In this document: positions 1 through 5,902 of the stretch, piece after piece
How positions within the stretch are numbered: position 1 is the stretch's first letter
How the letters are laid out: the number at the start of each line of letters is the position of its first letter
Assembly: GCA_030621995.1 (NCBI GenBank)
Contig: JAUXGP010000067.1
Location: forward strand, 1-8,305
Origin: Psychrilyobacter sp.
Lineage (GTDB): Bacteria; Fusobacteriota; Fusobacteriia; Fusobacteriales; Fusobacteriaceae
Length of the DNA: 8,305 nucleotides
Direction: 5' to 3'
Notes under the pieces: generated by a model
Database searches by the model: none
What the model was told of the DNA's origin: nothing
What the model saw: only the letters and a program-made list of their open reading frames with translations
Position numbers and translations under genes: made by a program

Positions 1-17
1 ACTTTAGTCACGAATGA

Positions 18-70
18 CACTAATTAACACGAAAATAGGGTTATATTAGTGATAATACGTGTAATTAGTG
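18..70. repeat. Imperfect inverted repeat, 14/13 nt arms
   Basis: CACTAATTAACACG (18-31) is the reverse complement of CGTGTAATTAGTG (58-70), apart from one extra base in the left arm. A 26-nt spacer separates the arms. There is no T-tract after the right arm, so it does not look like a rho-independent terminator. It belongs to the word-repeat region upstream of dut. Whether it acts as RNA structure, a protein site or only a repeat remnant cannot be told from sequence. Confidence 0.6.
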
Positions 71-85
71 ACAAAAGAAAGGATT

Positions 86-130
86 TTAAATCTGTGTAGA
101 TTTAGGTTTGAAAATCAGTTAAATCTGTGT
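86..130 (+). repeat. Direct repeat TTAAATCTGTGT x2
   Basis: An identical 12-base word, TTAAATCTGTGT, occurs at 86-97 and again at 119-130, 33 bp from start to start. The copies are in the same orientation, and the spacer is not itself repeated. They sit about 110-150 bp upstream of dut. An operator is possible, but simple membership of the surrounding word repeat is equally likely. Confidence 0.6.
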
Positions 131-237
131 CAGGTGTTTTGACTTTATGAAGGGGTAATTCATGAATTTCCCATACAGTTTGCGACATTAGCGGTTTCAA
201 AAATTAATATGATTCGTGGCAAAAGGAGAAAAAACTT

Positions 238-678
238 ATGAAAAAAGTAGAGGTCAAAATAATAACAGAGGAAGGGGTAACCCTTCCTAAATATATGACA
301 GACGGCGCAGCCGGGATGGATGTATGTGCTCATATTGAAACCCCTGTAACCTTAAAAAGTTTGGAGAGAAGGTTGATTCCTACAGGGATCGTTATGGAGA
401 TACCATTTGGATATGAGGTTCAGGTAAGACCCAGGAGTGGGCTGGCGATGAAACACGGGATTACCTTGGTAAACTCTCCCGGAACCATAGATTCAGACTA
501 CAGGGGAGAGGTAGGGATAATCCTAATCAACCTGAGCTCAGATGAGTACACTATAAATCCCATGGAAAGAATTGGTCAGCTTGTCCTTCAAAAGGTCTAT
601 AAGATGGAATTTGTTGAAACGGATAAGGTGGAAAAAAGTAAAAGATCCACAGGTGGTTTTGGTCATACAGGGAAATAG
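238..678 (+). CDS. dut: Deoxyuridine 5'-triphosphate nucleotidohydrolase (dUTPase)
   Basis: Cytosolic enzyme that hydrolyses dUTP to dUMP and diphosphate. This keeps uracil out of DNA and supplies dUMP for thymidylate synthesis. All five motifs of the homotrimeric dUTPase family are present in order: AAGMDVCA (24-31), RPRSGLAMK (64-72), the uracil pocket and catalytic segment GTIDSDYRGE (82-91, with D85 as expected general base and Y88 as the sugar-discriminating tyrosine), RIGQLVLQ (111-118), and the flexible C-terminal arm RSTGGFGHTGK (136-146), which closes over the triphosphate. The 146-aa length is normal for a bacterial trimeric enzyme. The start is well placed: AGGAG at 224-228 lies 9 nt before the ATG. 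rodA follows after 25 bp with no terminator between, so the two are probably co-transcribed. No key residue is missing. Confidence 0.97.
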   Translation: MKKVEVKIITEEGVTLPKYMTDGAAGMDVCAHIETPVTLKSLERRLIPTGIVMEIPFGYEVQVRPRSGLAMKHGITLVNSPGTIDSDYRGEVGIILINLSSDEYTINPMERIGQLVLQKVYKMEFVETDKVEKSKRSTGGFGHTGK

Positions 679-692
679 CAATAATTATAGAT

Positions 693-698
693 AGGTGG
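693..698 (+). promoter_or_regulatory. Ribosome binding site deciding the rodA start
   Basis: AGGTGG ends 5 nt before the ATG at 704. An in-frame GTG at 695 opens a frame three codons longer, but that GTG lies inside this ribosome binding site and has none of its own. The ATG is therefore preferred. Confidence 0.75.
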
Positions 699-703
699 AA
701 AAA

Positions 704-1816
704 ATGAAAAATAATAGAGATATGAGAGTTTTGATCAAAAAAATAAAAAAAATGAGTTATAGAATTTTACTGAATGCACTGTTGATAGCGATAATTAGTG
801 CATTCACAATATATAGTGCGACCTATACCAAAACCACTTCTTTTTTAAAAAAAGACCTGATTTGGCTCCTGTTGGGAATAGTAGTATATTTTGTTTTCTC
901 TATGATTGATTTTAAGCTGTACAGGCGATATTCCAGGCTGATCTACGGGATAAGTCTGATCTCCCTGCTGGCTGTGTTTGCATTTGGAGTAAGTAGATTA
1001 GGAGCTAAAAGATGGATAGATTTAGGGTTTATGAACTTGCAGCCGTCGGAGTTTGCAAAGATCTTTATGGTATTAACCTTTTCAAGGCTCTTGGTGGATA
1101 GATATAAAAATAGTTTTTCAGGCCTAAAAGATGTGATCAAGGCTGGAGTCCATATTCTGCCTATATTTATATTGATATTAAAACAACCGGATCTGGGGAC
1201 TGCCCTTACACTCATGGCAATATTTGGAGTATTAATATTTATTCACGGAATAGATACCAAAACAATAGTTATAATGCTTGGAAGTGCGGTAGCCTTTGTC
1301 CCGTTTGCATATTTTTTTCTTTTGAAAGAATACCAGCAGACAAGGATTTTAACATTTTTAAACCCTGAAAGTGATCTTTTGGGAAGCGGGTGGAATGTAA
1401 CCCAGTCTATGATAGCAGTAGGATCAGGCGGGTTATTTGGGAAGGGTTTATTTCAAGGGACTCAGAGTAAACTTAAGTTTTTGCCGGAATCGCATACAGA
1501 CTTTATAGGGGCTGTTTTTTTAGAAGAAACAGGATTTATAGGAGGGGTGATATTATTAGCTTTATATTTCTCCCTTATCTATAATATAGTTCGAATAGGA
1601 AATAACTCCAAGGATGAATATGGCAGGCTGGTTTGTTATGGAGTAGCTGCTATTATATTTTTTCATACCACAGTAAATTTAGGAATGATAATAGGTATTA
1701 TGCCTGTAACAGGCTTACCCCTTCTCCTGATGAGTTATGGCGGAAGTTCATATATATTTACCTTTATGATGCTGGGGATAGTTCAGAGTGTAAAAATTCA
1801 TAGTGATAAATACTAA
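704..1816 (+). CDS. rodA: SEDS-family peptidoglycan glycosyltransferase, RodA type
   Basis: Polytopic inner-membrane protein of 370 aa with about ten hydrophobic segments. SEDS proteins polymerise lipid II into glycan strands with a partner class B penicillin-binding protein; RodA does this for side-wall elongation. Family signatures are clear: GAKRWIDL with W104, QPSEF (113-117), QPDLGTA (161-167), the large extracytoplasmic loop GSGWNVTQSMIAVGSGGLFGKG, then LPESHTDFIGAVFLEE, and near the C terminus PVTGLPLLLMSYGGSS. D266 in the HTDF motif matches the aspartate known to be essential in RodA. GTQSKLKFLPESHTDF and the 370-aa length favour RodA over FtsW or SpoVE, though paralogues are hard to separate by eye. 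No PBP2, mreB or minCDE gene is in view. It lies 25 bp after dut and ends at a bidirectional terminator. Confidence 0.9.
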   Translation: MKNNRDMRVLIKKIKKMSYRILLNALLIAIISAFTIYSATYTKTTSFLKKDLIWLLLGIVVYFVFSMIDFKLYRRYSRLIYGISLISLLAVFAFGVSRLGAKRWIDLGFMNLQPSEFAKIFMVLTFSRLLVDRYKNSFSGLKDVIKAGVHILPIFILILKQPDLGTALTLMAIFGVLIFIHGIDTKTIVIMLGSAVAFVPFAYFFLLKEYQQTRILTFLNPESDLLGSGWNVTQSMIAVGSGGLFGKGLFQGTQSKLKFLPESHTDFIGAVFLEETGFIGGVILLALYFSLIYNIVRIGNNSKDEYGRLVCYGVAAIIFFHTTVNLGMIIGIMPVTGLPLLLMSYGGSSYIFTFMMLGIVQSVKIHSDKY

Positions 1817-1860
1817 CTTTTAGGAGAATGGTCAAAAGAATTATATATATTTTGAAACTA

Positions 1861-1890
1861 AAAAAAATGGAAGCCAAGCTTCCATTTTTT
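1861..1890. terminator. Bidirectional rho-independent terminator between rodA and the lipoprotein gene
   Basis: ATGGAAGC (1867-1874), loop CAA, GCTTCCAT (1878-1885) form a perfect 8-bp stem. An A-run precedes it and a T-run follows, so both strands present a stem followed by U's. It lies in the 96-bp gap between two convergent genes, rodA (+) and the lipoprotein gene (-), and probably ends both transcripts. Confidence 0.9.
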
Positions 1891-1912
1891 AATTGTTTTT
1901 TTAATTTTTTAT

Positions 1913-2584
1913 TTAAAAATCTTCTAAAAACACTTCTGGTTCACCATTTTTGTCTGTATCTGTCTCATTGACAGGATCGTTAGATTCTATAGCTTCCACT
2001 TCAGCCTTAGGTGTTTCCTCAGCTGCAATGACAACAGGAGGTTTAGCGATCTCCAAATATTCATCGGAAACTTTATTGACAGCTCTATCCAGATCATCAA
2101 TAATAGCTTGAAGGTGGATAACAAAGATCTCCTTTACTTTTTCAGGAACTCTGTTTTTATCTATAGCTAAAACAATAAATTCTTTGCCTTCATTGTTCCA
2201 AGAGTTTGTCGTAACAGCGTCATTTATCAGTTGGGATGAAACCAGGTTAGCCAGATCCTCAATGGTGTTTTTAGAAACTACGATATTTTTAGTATGGATC
2301 TCATTAAAAAATGAATTTAATACATTTGTAGTCTCGGTGAAAATTTGTTTCTTTAAATATATTTCTGCTTCCTCTTTTGCTTTCATCTTAGCCACAGCAG
2401 TCCCGCTTTCATTTACCTTATAACTCCCCATGGCAAATAATTGTGTTTCCTCCTGTACATTAAAATTAGCTTTTTCTATCTCTGTGTATGTAGGAGTACC
2501 TGTAAATGTATCTTGAAGATTGGTACATGCTCCTAAAGACAGGATCAATCCAGAAAGGAAAATCATCTTTAACTTATTTTTCAT
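1913..2584 (-). CDS. Putative outer-envelope lipoprotein, possibly LPP20-like
   Basis: The 223-aa product starts with a typical lipoprotein signal peptide: MKNKLK, then a hydrophobic stretch, then the lipobox LGAC with C20 as the expected lipidated residue. It should be exported and anchored to a membrane. The body (about 45-170) has an 'AMGSYKVNESGTAVAKMKAKEEAEIYLKKQ' type arrangement split here as AMGSYKVNESG followed by an Ala/Lys/Glu-rich helix, then later NSWNNEGKEFIVLAIDK. That order (short strand, long alanine-containing helix, Trp-containing hairpin ending in a valine/leucine strand) recalls the LPP20 and FlgT N-terminal fold, but this is pattern recognition and is tentative. The last 45 residues are acidic, Pro/Glu-rich and probably disordered. 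AGGAGG (2590-2595) lies 5 nt before the start. It has its own promoter and no same-strand neighbour in view. Function unknown. Confidence 0.85.
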   Translation of the reverse strand: MKNKLKMIFLSGLILSLGACTNLQDTFTGTPTYTEIEKANFNVQEETQLFAMGSYKVNESGTAVAKMKAKEEAEIYLKKQIFTETTNVLNSFFNEIHTKNIVVSKNTIEDLANLVSSQLINDAVTTNSWNNEGKEFIVLAIDKNRVPEKVKEIFVIHLQAIIDDLDRAVNKVSDEYLEIAKPPVVIAAEETPKAEVEAIESNDPVNETDTDKNGEPEVFLEDF

Positions 2585-2614
2585 AGTAGCCTCCTAAAAA
2601 TTTATTGTTAATAA

Positions 2615-2643
2615 AGTATATAATTCAAACTTGTAAATGTCAA
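2615..2643 (-). promoter_or_regulatory. Sigma70-type promoter of the lipoprotein gene
   Basis: On the minus strand the sequence reads TTGACA (2643-2638), a 17-bp spacer, then TATACT (2620-2615). The -35 box is perfect and the -10 box matches five of six positions. Transcription would start about 20-25 nt upstream of the ATG, leaving a leader just long enough for the AGGAGG site at 2590-2595. This is the strongest promoter match in the window. Confidence 0.85.
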
Positions 2644-2759
2644 TCTCTCTAGTGATATAAAGGGAAAAAGATAGAGATACAAAAAAAGCATAATATAGTG
2701 TATAATAACAGTTGTAATTATATTTTATGTCTATACTTTTCTTATGGGGCGGAAGAAAA

Positions 2760-2783
2760 AATAAGTTAAAAAAATAACTTATT
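2760..2783. promoter_or_regulatory. Perfect dyad AATAAGTTA-N6-TAACTTATT, possible operator
   Basis: The left arm AATAAGTTA (2760-2768) and right arm TAACTTATT (2775-2783) are exact reverse complements around an all-A 6-nt centre. It lies 170-190 bp upstream of accD and 25-50 bp upstream of the more distal candidate promoter. The right arm is not followed directly by a T-run, so a terminator is unlikely; a transcription-factor site is plausible. It does not obviously match the FapR or FabT operators as I remember them. The regulator is unknown. Confidence 0.45.
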
Positions 2784-2867
2784 CTGCAAAAAAGATAGTT
2801 TTTTTGTTTTGAGTAAAAATTAAACAAGATTATATGGTAAAATAACAATAATGACGCAATGGGAAGT

Positions 2868-2896
2868 TTGCAATAATATATAAAATCTAGTAAAAT
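2868..2896 (+). promoter_or_regulatory. Candidate promoter for the accD-accA-pfkA-pyk cluster
   Basis: TTGCAA (2868-2873) and TAAAAT (2891-2896) are separated by 17 bp. The -35 box matches four of six consensus positions and the -10 box five of six. Transcription would begin about 50 nt upstream of the accD ATG. A/T-rich sequence gives many chance matches, so this is only the best-spaced candidate. Confidence 0.45.
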
Positions 2897-2937
2897 TTAT
2901 ATTAGACGTAAAAGTCTTGTATTTATTTTTACTAACT

Positions 2938-2943
2938 AGGAGG
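2938..2943 (+). promoter_or_regulatory. Ribosome binding site deciding the accD start
   Basis: AGGAGG, continuing as AGGAGGAG to 2945, lies 10 nt before the ATG at 2954. The in-frame GTG at 2945 overlaps the end of this purine run and is too close to use it. The ATG is therefore the start. Confidence 0.85.
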
Positions 2944-2953
2944 AGTGAAGTTA

Positions 2954-3835
2954 ATGGGTATTTTCTCTATTAATAAAAAAAAATACGCTACATTGAAGAT
3001 TGAGAAAAAAAAGGTAGAAAAGAAGGCAGAATCAAAAAAGGTAGAACCGAATATAACAGGATCAGGACTGTGGGTTAAGTGCCCGGGGTGTAATGAAATT
3101 ATTTATAAAAAAGAGATCCAAAAAAATGAGATGAGATGTCCGAACTGTGACAACTACTTTAAGATGAGCGGGAAGCAAAGGATTGAATTGTTGATAGATA
3201 AGGATTCTTTTGAGGAATTTGATGTAAACTTGTATACAAAAGATCCCCTTAAATTTCCTGATTATGCAGAAAAAATAGAAAATGCAAAAATGAAGACTAA
3301 ATTAAGAGAAGGGGTTATCTCCGGAATAGGAAAGATGTTTGGCCTGGAAGTCAGTATAGCTGCCATGGATTTTTCTTTTTTAGGTGGAAGTATGGGAACG
3401 GTTGTAGGGGAGAAGATAACCCGTGCAATTGAAAGGGGTATTGAAAAAAATATACCTGTAATAGTAGTGGCGACTTCTGGAGGAGCCAGGATGCATGAGG
3501 GAATATTATCACTTATGCAGATGGCAAAAACTTCTGCGGCACTGGACAGACTTCGTGAAAAGGGGATACCGTTTATATCTATTCCGGTAGATCCAACTAC
3601 TGGAGGAGTAACTGCATCATTTGCCATGTTGGGAGATGTAATCATCAGTGAGCCAAAAGCTCTTATAGGATTTGCAGGACCTAGAGTTATAGAACAGACA
3701 ATAAAACAAAAATTACCTGAAGGATTTCAACTCAGTGAATTCGTCCAAGAATGTGGAATGGTGGATATCATTGCTAAGAGGGAAGAATTGAAGAAAACTG
3801 TACACAGGGTATTAGATAATTTATTTGGACTATAA
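2954..3835 (+). CDS. accD: Acetyl-CoA carboxylase carboxyltransferase subunit beta
   Basis: Beta subunit of the cytosolic carboxyltransferase that moves a carboxyl group from carboxybiotin to acetyl-CoA, giving malonyl-CoA for fatty acid synthesis. It works as an alpha2beta2 tetramer with AccA. The 293-aa product has the hallmark N-terminal zinc ribbon, CPGC at 43-46 and CPNC at 62-65. The crotonase-like carboxyltransferase domain follows: FLGGSMGTVVGE, SGGARMHEG (175-183), SLMQMAKTSAAL, DPTTGGVTASFAMLGD and the near-invariant EPKALIGFAGPRVIEQT. The N-terminal tail is lysine-rich (about residues 8-29) and looks longer than in E. coli AccD, while the acidic/proline C-terminal tail of the E. 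coli protein is absent. accA starts 16 bp after the stop, giving the equal translation expected of partners. The biotin carboxylase (accC) and carrier (accB) genes are not in the window. Confidence 0.97.
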   Translation: MGIFSINKKKYATLKIEKKKVEKKAESKKVEPNITGSGLWVKCPGCNEIIYKKEIQKNEMRCPNCDNYFKMSGKQRIELLIDKDSFEEFDVNLYTKDPLKFPDYAEKIENAKMKTKLREGVISGIGKMFGLEVSIAAMDFSFLGGSMGTVVGEKITRAIERGIEKNIPVIVVATSGGARMHEGILSLMQMAKTSAALDRLREKGIPFISIPVDPTTGGVTASFAMLGDVIISEPKALIGFAGPRVIEQTIKQKLPEGFQLSEFVQECGMVDIIAKREELKKTVHRVLDNLFGL

Positions 3836-3838
3836 TTT

Positions 3839-3843
3839 GGGGG
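3839..3843 (+). promoter_or_regulatory. Ribosome binding site deciding the accA start
   Basis: GGGGG lies 8 nt before the ATG at 3852. An in-frame TTG at 3825 would overlap the end of accD and has no ribosome binding site, so ATG 3852 is preferred. The site is G-rich and less canonical than those of accD and pyk. Confidence 0.7.
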
Positions 3844-3851
3844 TTAATGAT

Positions 3852-4799
3852 ATGGAATTTGAAAAAAAATTAAAAGATATAGAGATAAAAATAGGTGAAT
3901 TAGAGGAATTTTCCAAAGAGAAAGAGATCGATCTATCTGCCGAGATAGAGAAATTAAAGGCAGAGAAAGAAAAGATGTTGGTGGAAACTTATAAAAATTT
4001 GAGTTCATGGGAGAGGGTGTCGGTAGCCAGACATCCAAAGAGACCATATACTTTAGACTATATAGAGCATATTGTAGAAGATTTTGAAGAACTGCACGGG
4101 GATAGATTATTTAAAGATGATCCGGCTATTGTAGGAGGGATCGGAAAGATAGATGGAAACAGGTTTGTAATAATCGGTCATCAAAAAGGTAGAGATATGG
4201 AATCCAATATCTACAGAAACTTTGGGATGGCAAATCCAGAGGGATATAGAAAGGCTCTCCGGCTTATGAAGTTAGCTGAAAGATTTAAATTGCCGGTTTT
4301 AACACTGATCGATACAGCAGGAGCATATCCTGGGATAGAGGCGGAAAAACATGGACAGGGAGAGGCAATAGCCAGAAACCTTATGGAAATGGCCGGTCTG
4401 TCAACTCCAATTATAGCAGTTGTTATTGGGGAAGGTGGATCTGGAGGAGCGTTGGCACTGGGAGTGGCAGACAGAGTATTTATGCTTGAAAATAGTGTAT
4501 ATTCTGTAATATCACCGGAAGGGTGTGCAGCTATCCTATATAAAGATGCAGCAAGAGCACCGCAGGTAGCAAATGACCTTAAAATATCAGCCAAGCAATT
4601 GAAAGAATTAGGCGTAATAGATGATATCATAAAGGAACCTTTAGGGGGAGCTCACAGAGATTATGAGACAATGACTAAAAACTTAAAAACCAAAGTATTG
4701 GAAGCTTATGGAGAATTAAAAGATCTTCCTATAATGGAATTAAAAGATTATAGATATGAAAAATTTAGAAAAATGGGTGAAATAAATCAAGGGGTATAG
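3852..4799 (+). CDS. accA: Acetyl-CoA carboxylase carboxyltransferase subunit alpha
   Basis: Alpha subunit of the carboxyltransferase, partner of AccD; it contributes the carboxybiotin side of the active site. The 315-aa product is close to the E. coli length of 319. It opens with a charged helical region likely to form a coiled coil (about 1-50), then the AccA landmark ARHPKRPYTLDYI, and the carboxyltransferase domain: GHQKGRD (109-115), NFGMANPEGYRKA (123-135), DTAGAYPG (154-161), EKHGQGEAIARNL, GEGGSGGALA (183-192) and SVISPEGCAAILY (218-230). The glycine-rich oxyanion-hole loops are intact. It follows accD by 16 bp. No terminator is seen in the 76 bp before pfkA, so read-through into glycolytic genes is likely, although a separate promoter in that gap cannot be excluded. 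Confidence 0.97.
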   Translation: MEFEKKLKDIEIKIGELEEFSKEKEIDLSAEIEKLKAEKEKMLVETYKNLSSWERVSVARHPKRPYTLDYIEHIVEDFEELHGDRLFKDDPAIVGGIGKIDGNRFVIIGHQKGRDMESNIYRNFGMANPEGYRKALRLMKLAERFKLPVLTLIDTAGAYPGIEAEKHGQGEAIARNLMEMAGLSTPIIAVVIGEGGSGGALALGVADRVFMLENSVYSVISPEGCAAILYKDAARAPQVANDLKISAKQLKELGVIDDIIKEPLGGAHRDYETMTKNLKTKVLEAYGELKDLPIMELKDYRYEKFRKMGEINQGV

Positions 4800-4861
4800 A
4801 TAAAAAAACCTCTTGAATAACCATTAAATTATTAGAAAATAACCGTAGAAGTTATATTTGA

Positions 4862-4866
4862 AGGGG
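4862..4866 (+). promoter_or_regulatory. Ribosome binding site deciding the pfkA start
   Basis: AGGGG (within AAGGGGTG) lies 9 nt before the ATG at 4876. An in-frame TTG at 4858 precedes this site and has none of its own. Starting at 4876 gives [15 protein letters not shown], the usual first residues of bacterial PfkA. Confidence 0.88.
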
Positions 4867-4875
4867 TGTTTGGAC

Positions 4876-5844
4876 ATGAAAAGAATAGCCATATTAACAA
4901 GTGGAGGAGATGCACCAGGAATGAATGCTGCTATTAGATCAGCGGCAAAATTTGCATTTCACCATGGAATAGAAGTGTTTGGAGTAAGAAGAGGTTATAA
5001 AGGTATGGTGGATAACGATATCTTTAAGATGACTAGTTGTGACGTAAGTGGAATTATAGACAGGGGAGGAACGATACTTCTAAGTGCCAGACTGCCTGAA
5101 TTTAAAGATCCGGAGGTAAGAAAAACAGCTGCTGACAATTTAAAAGCTCATGAGATAGAGGGGCTTATTGTTATTGGAGGAGACGGATCATTTCACGGAG
5201 CAGATCTTTTATACAAGGAACACGGAATTAAGGTTATTGGAATTCCAGGAACTATAGACAATGATATAATCGGAACAGATTTTACAATTGGATATGACAC
5301 AACTTTAAATATAATCATAGAAGCTATGGTTAGATTGAGAGATACTGCTACTTCTCACGAAAGGACTTATTTAGTTGAAGTAATGGGAAGAGATGCAGGA
5401 GATTTGGCATTATATGCATCACTGGCTGCTGGAGGAGATGGATTCTTCATACCGGAAGCACAGGATACAGTAGAAGATATAGCTGAGGTTATAAAAGAGA
5501 GAAGAGCTATGGGTAAATTACATGATATTATCTTAGTTTCTGAGGGAGTGGGATCTGCCTATGAAATCGGGAATGAATTAAAGAAAATTGTAGATACAGA
5601 ACTGAGAATAACTGTCTTAGGACATATTCAAAGAGGGGGATCACCATCTGCTTTTGACAGAGTATTAGCAACAAAAATGGGTGCTAAGGCTGTAAAAGAA
5701 CTTATGGCAGGAGAAAGTGGAATGATGATTTGTTCTGAGAGTAATAAGATAACTACAAAATTCATTGATTATGCATGGAATGGAATAGTAGATAACACTC
5801 AAAAAAGAAAAGATATTGAATTAGCTCATATTTTAACTAAATAA
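4876..5844 (+). CDS. pfkA: ATP-dependent 6-phosphofructokinase
   Basis: Cytosolic tetramer that phosphorylates fructose 6-phosphate to fructose 1,6-bisphosphate, the committed step of glycolysis. The 322-aa product is standard PfkA length. Signatures: [14 protein letters not shown] (8-21), GGDGS (101-105) with G104, which marks the ATP rather than pyrophosphate type, catalytic PGTIDND (124-130, D128 as base), MGRDAGD (170-176) and [14 protein letters not shown]. Compared from memory with the Geobacillus enzyme, several allosteric-site residues differ: K25 for Arg25, D188 for Glu187 and M212 for Arg211, while R21, the Arg154 equivalent (R155) and the Lys213 equivalent (K214) are kept. ADP activation and PEP inhibition may therefore be altered (inference). 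It sits 76 bp after accA and 58 bp before pyk, an arrangement consistent with one transcript. Confidence 0.97.
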   Translation: MKRIAILTSGGDAPGMNAAIRSAAKFAFHHGIEVFGVRRGYKGMVDNDIFKMTSCDVSGIIDRGGTILLSARLPEFKDPEVRKTAADNLKAHEIEGLIVIGGDGSFHGADLLYKEHGIKVIGIPGTIDNDIIGTDFTIGYDTTLNIIIEAMVRLRDTATSHERTYLVEVMGRDAGDLALYASLAAGGDGFFIPEAQDTVEDIAEVIKERRAMGKLHDIILVSEGVGSAYEIGNELKKIVDTELRITVLGHIQRGGSPSAFDRVLATKMGAKAVKELMAGESGMMICSESNKITTKFIDYAWNGIVDNTQKRKDIELAHILTK

Positions 5845-5852
5845 TATAATGC

Positions 5853-5866
5853 TGAGCAGAAGCTCA
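5853..5866 (+). other. Small hairpin in the pfkA-pyk gap
   Basis: TGAGC (5853-5857), loop AGAA, GCTCA (5862-5866) form a 5-bp stem just after the pfkA stop. An A/T-rich stretch follows without a clean T-run. It could be a weak attenuator or an mRNA-stabilising or processing hairpin setting different pfkA and pyk levels. The stem is short, and chance formation is possible. Confidence 0.35.
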
Positions 5867-5890
5867 TTTATAATAATTTTAAAAAAATTC

Positions 5891-5896
5891 AGGAGG
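5891..5896 (+). promoter_or_regulatory. Ribosome binding site deciding the pyk start
   Basis: Perfect AGGAGG, 6 nt before the ATG at 5903. An in-frame ATG at 5849 would add 18 residues unlike any pyruvate kinase and has no ribosome binding site. Starting at 5903 gives [12 protein letters not shown], the normal beginning of the family. Confidence 0.93.
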
Positions 5897-5902
5897 AAAG
5901 TA

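Larger units (their letters stand above)
1..237. other. Non-coding region upstream of dut built from short recurring words
   Basis: No credible gene is visible here. The segment is made of repeated short words in both orientations: TTAGTG or its complement CACTAA (18-23, 46-51, 65-70), TTCGTG or CACGAA (9-14, 28-33, 213-218), and TTAAATCTGTGT twice (86-97, 119-130). It ends in ATTCGTGGCAAAAGGAG, so the last word runs into the dut ribosome binding site. I recall similar wording between genes in unrelated bacteria, but that is memory, not a search. No strong promoter is evident. TTGCGA at 180-185 with ATTAAT at 203-208 (17-bp spacer) is a weak candidate for dut. The end of an upstream gene is not in the window. 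Confidence 0.6.
2585..2953. other. 369-bp divergent intergenic region between the lipoprotein gene and accD
   Basis: This is very A/T-rich, and the only open frames through it are low-complexity Phe/Tyr/Leu strings with no ribosome binding site, so I see no gene. It holds the minus-strand lipoprotein promoter (2615-2643), a 9-bp perfect dyad (2760-2783), a poly-T/A zone around 2785-2810 and candidate plus-strand promoters for accD. One candidate is TTGCAA/TAAAAT at 2868-2896. A weaker alternative is TTGAGT at 2809-2814 with TATATG at 2831-2836. The word CAATAAT occurs at 2846-2852 and 2871-2877. Between the two genes' promoters, 2650-2755 shows nothing I can name. Confidence 0.7.

Noticed and set aside
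1828..1912. ATG preceded by AGGAGA just after rodA, opening a small plus-strand frame
   Set aside because: The purine run is only about two bases from the ATG, and the frame passes through the terminator into the lipoprotein gene's antisense strand. It reads as low-complexity Lys/Phe/Leu.
2701..2706. TATAAT as a plus-strand -10 box for accD
   Set aside because: No acceptable -35 box lies 16-18 bp upstream (TACAAA at best), and it is almost 250 bp from the gene. The promoter candidate at 2868-2896 is better placed.
2594..2848. 84-codon minus-strand frame in the accD upstream region
   Set aside because: The translation is low-complexity Phe/Tyr/Leu/Ile typical of A/T-rich non-coding DNA, it has no ribosome binding site, and it overlaps the lipoprotein promoter.
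943..4630. Long antisense frames opposite rodA, accD and accA
   Set aside because: They are shadows of strong coding frames, lack ribosome binding sites and have Ser/Pro/Ile-rich composition without recognisable domains.
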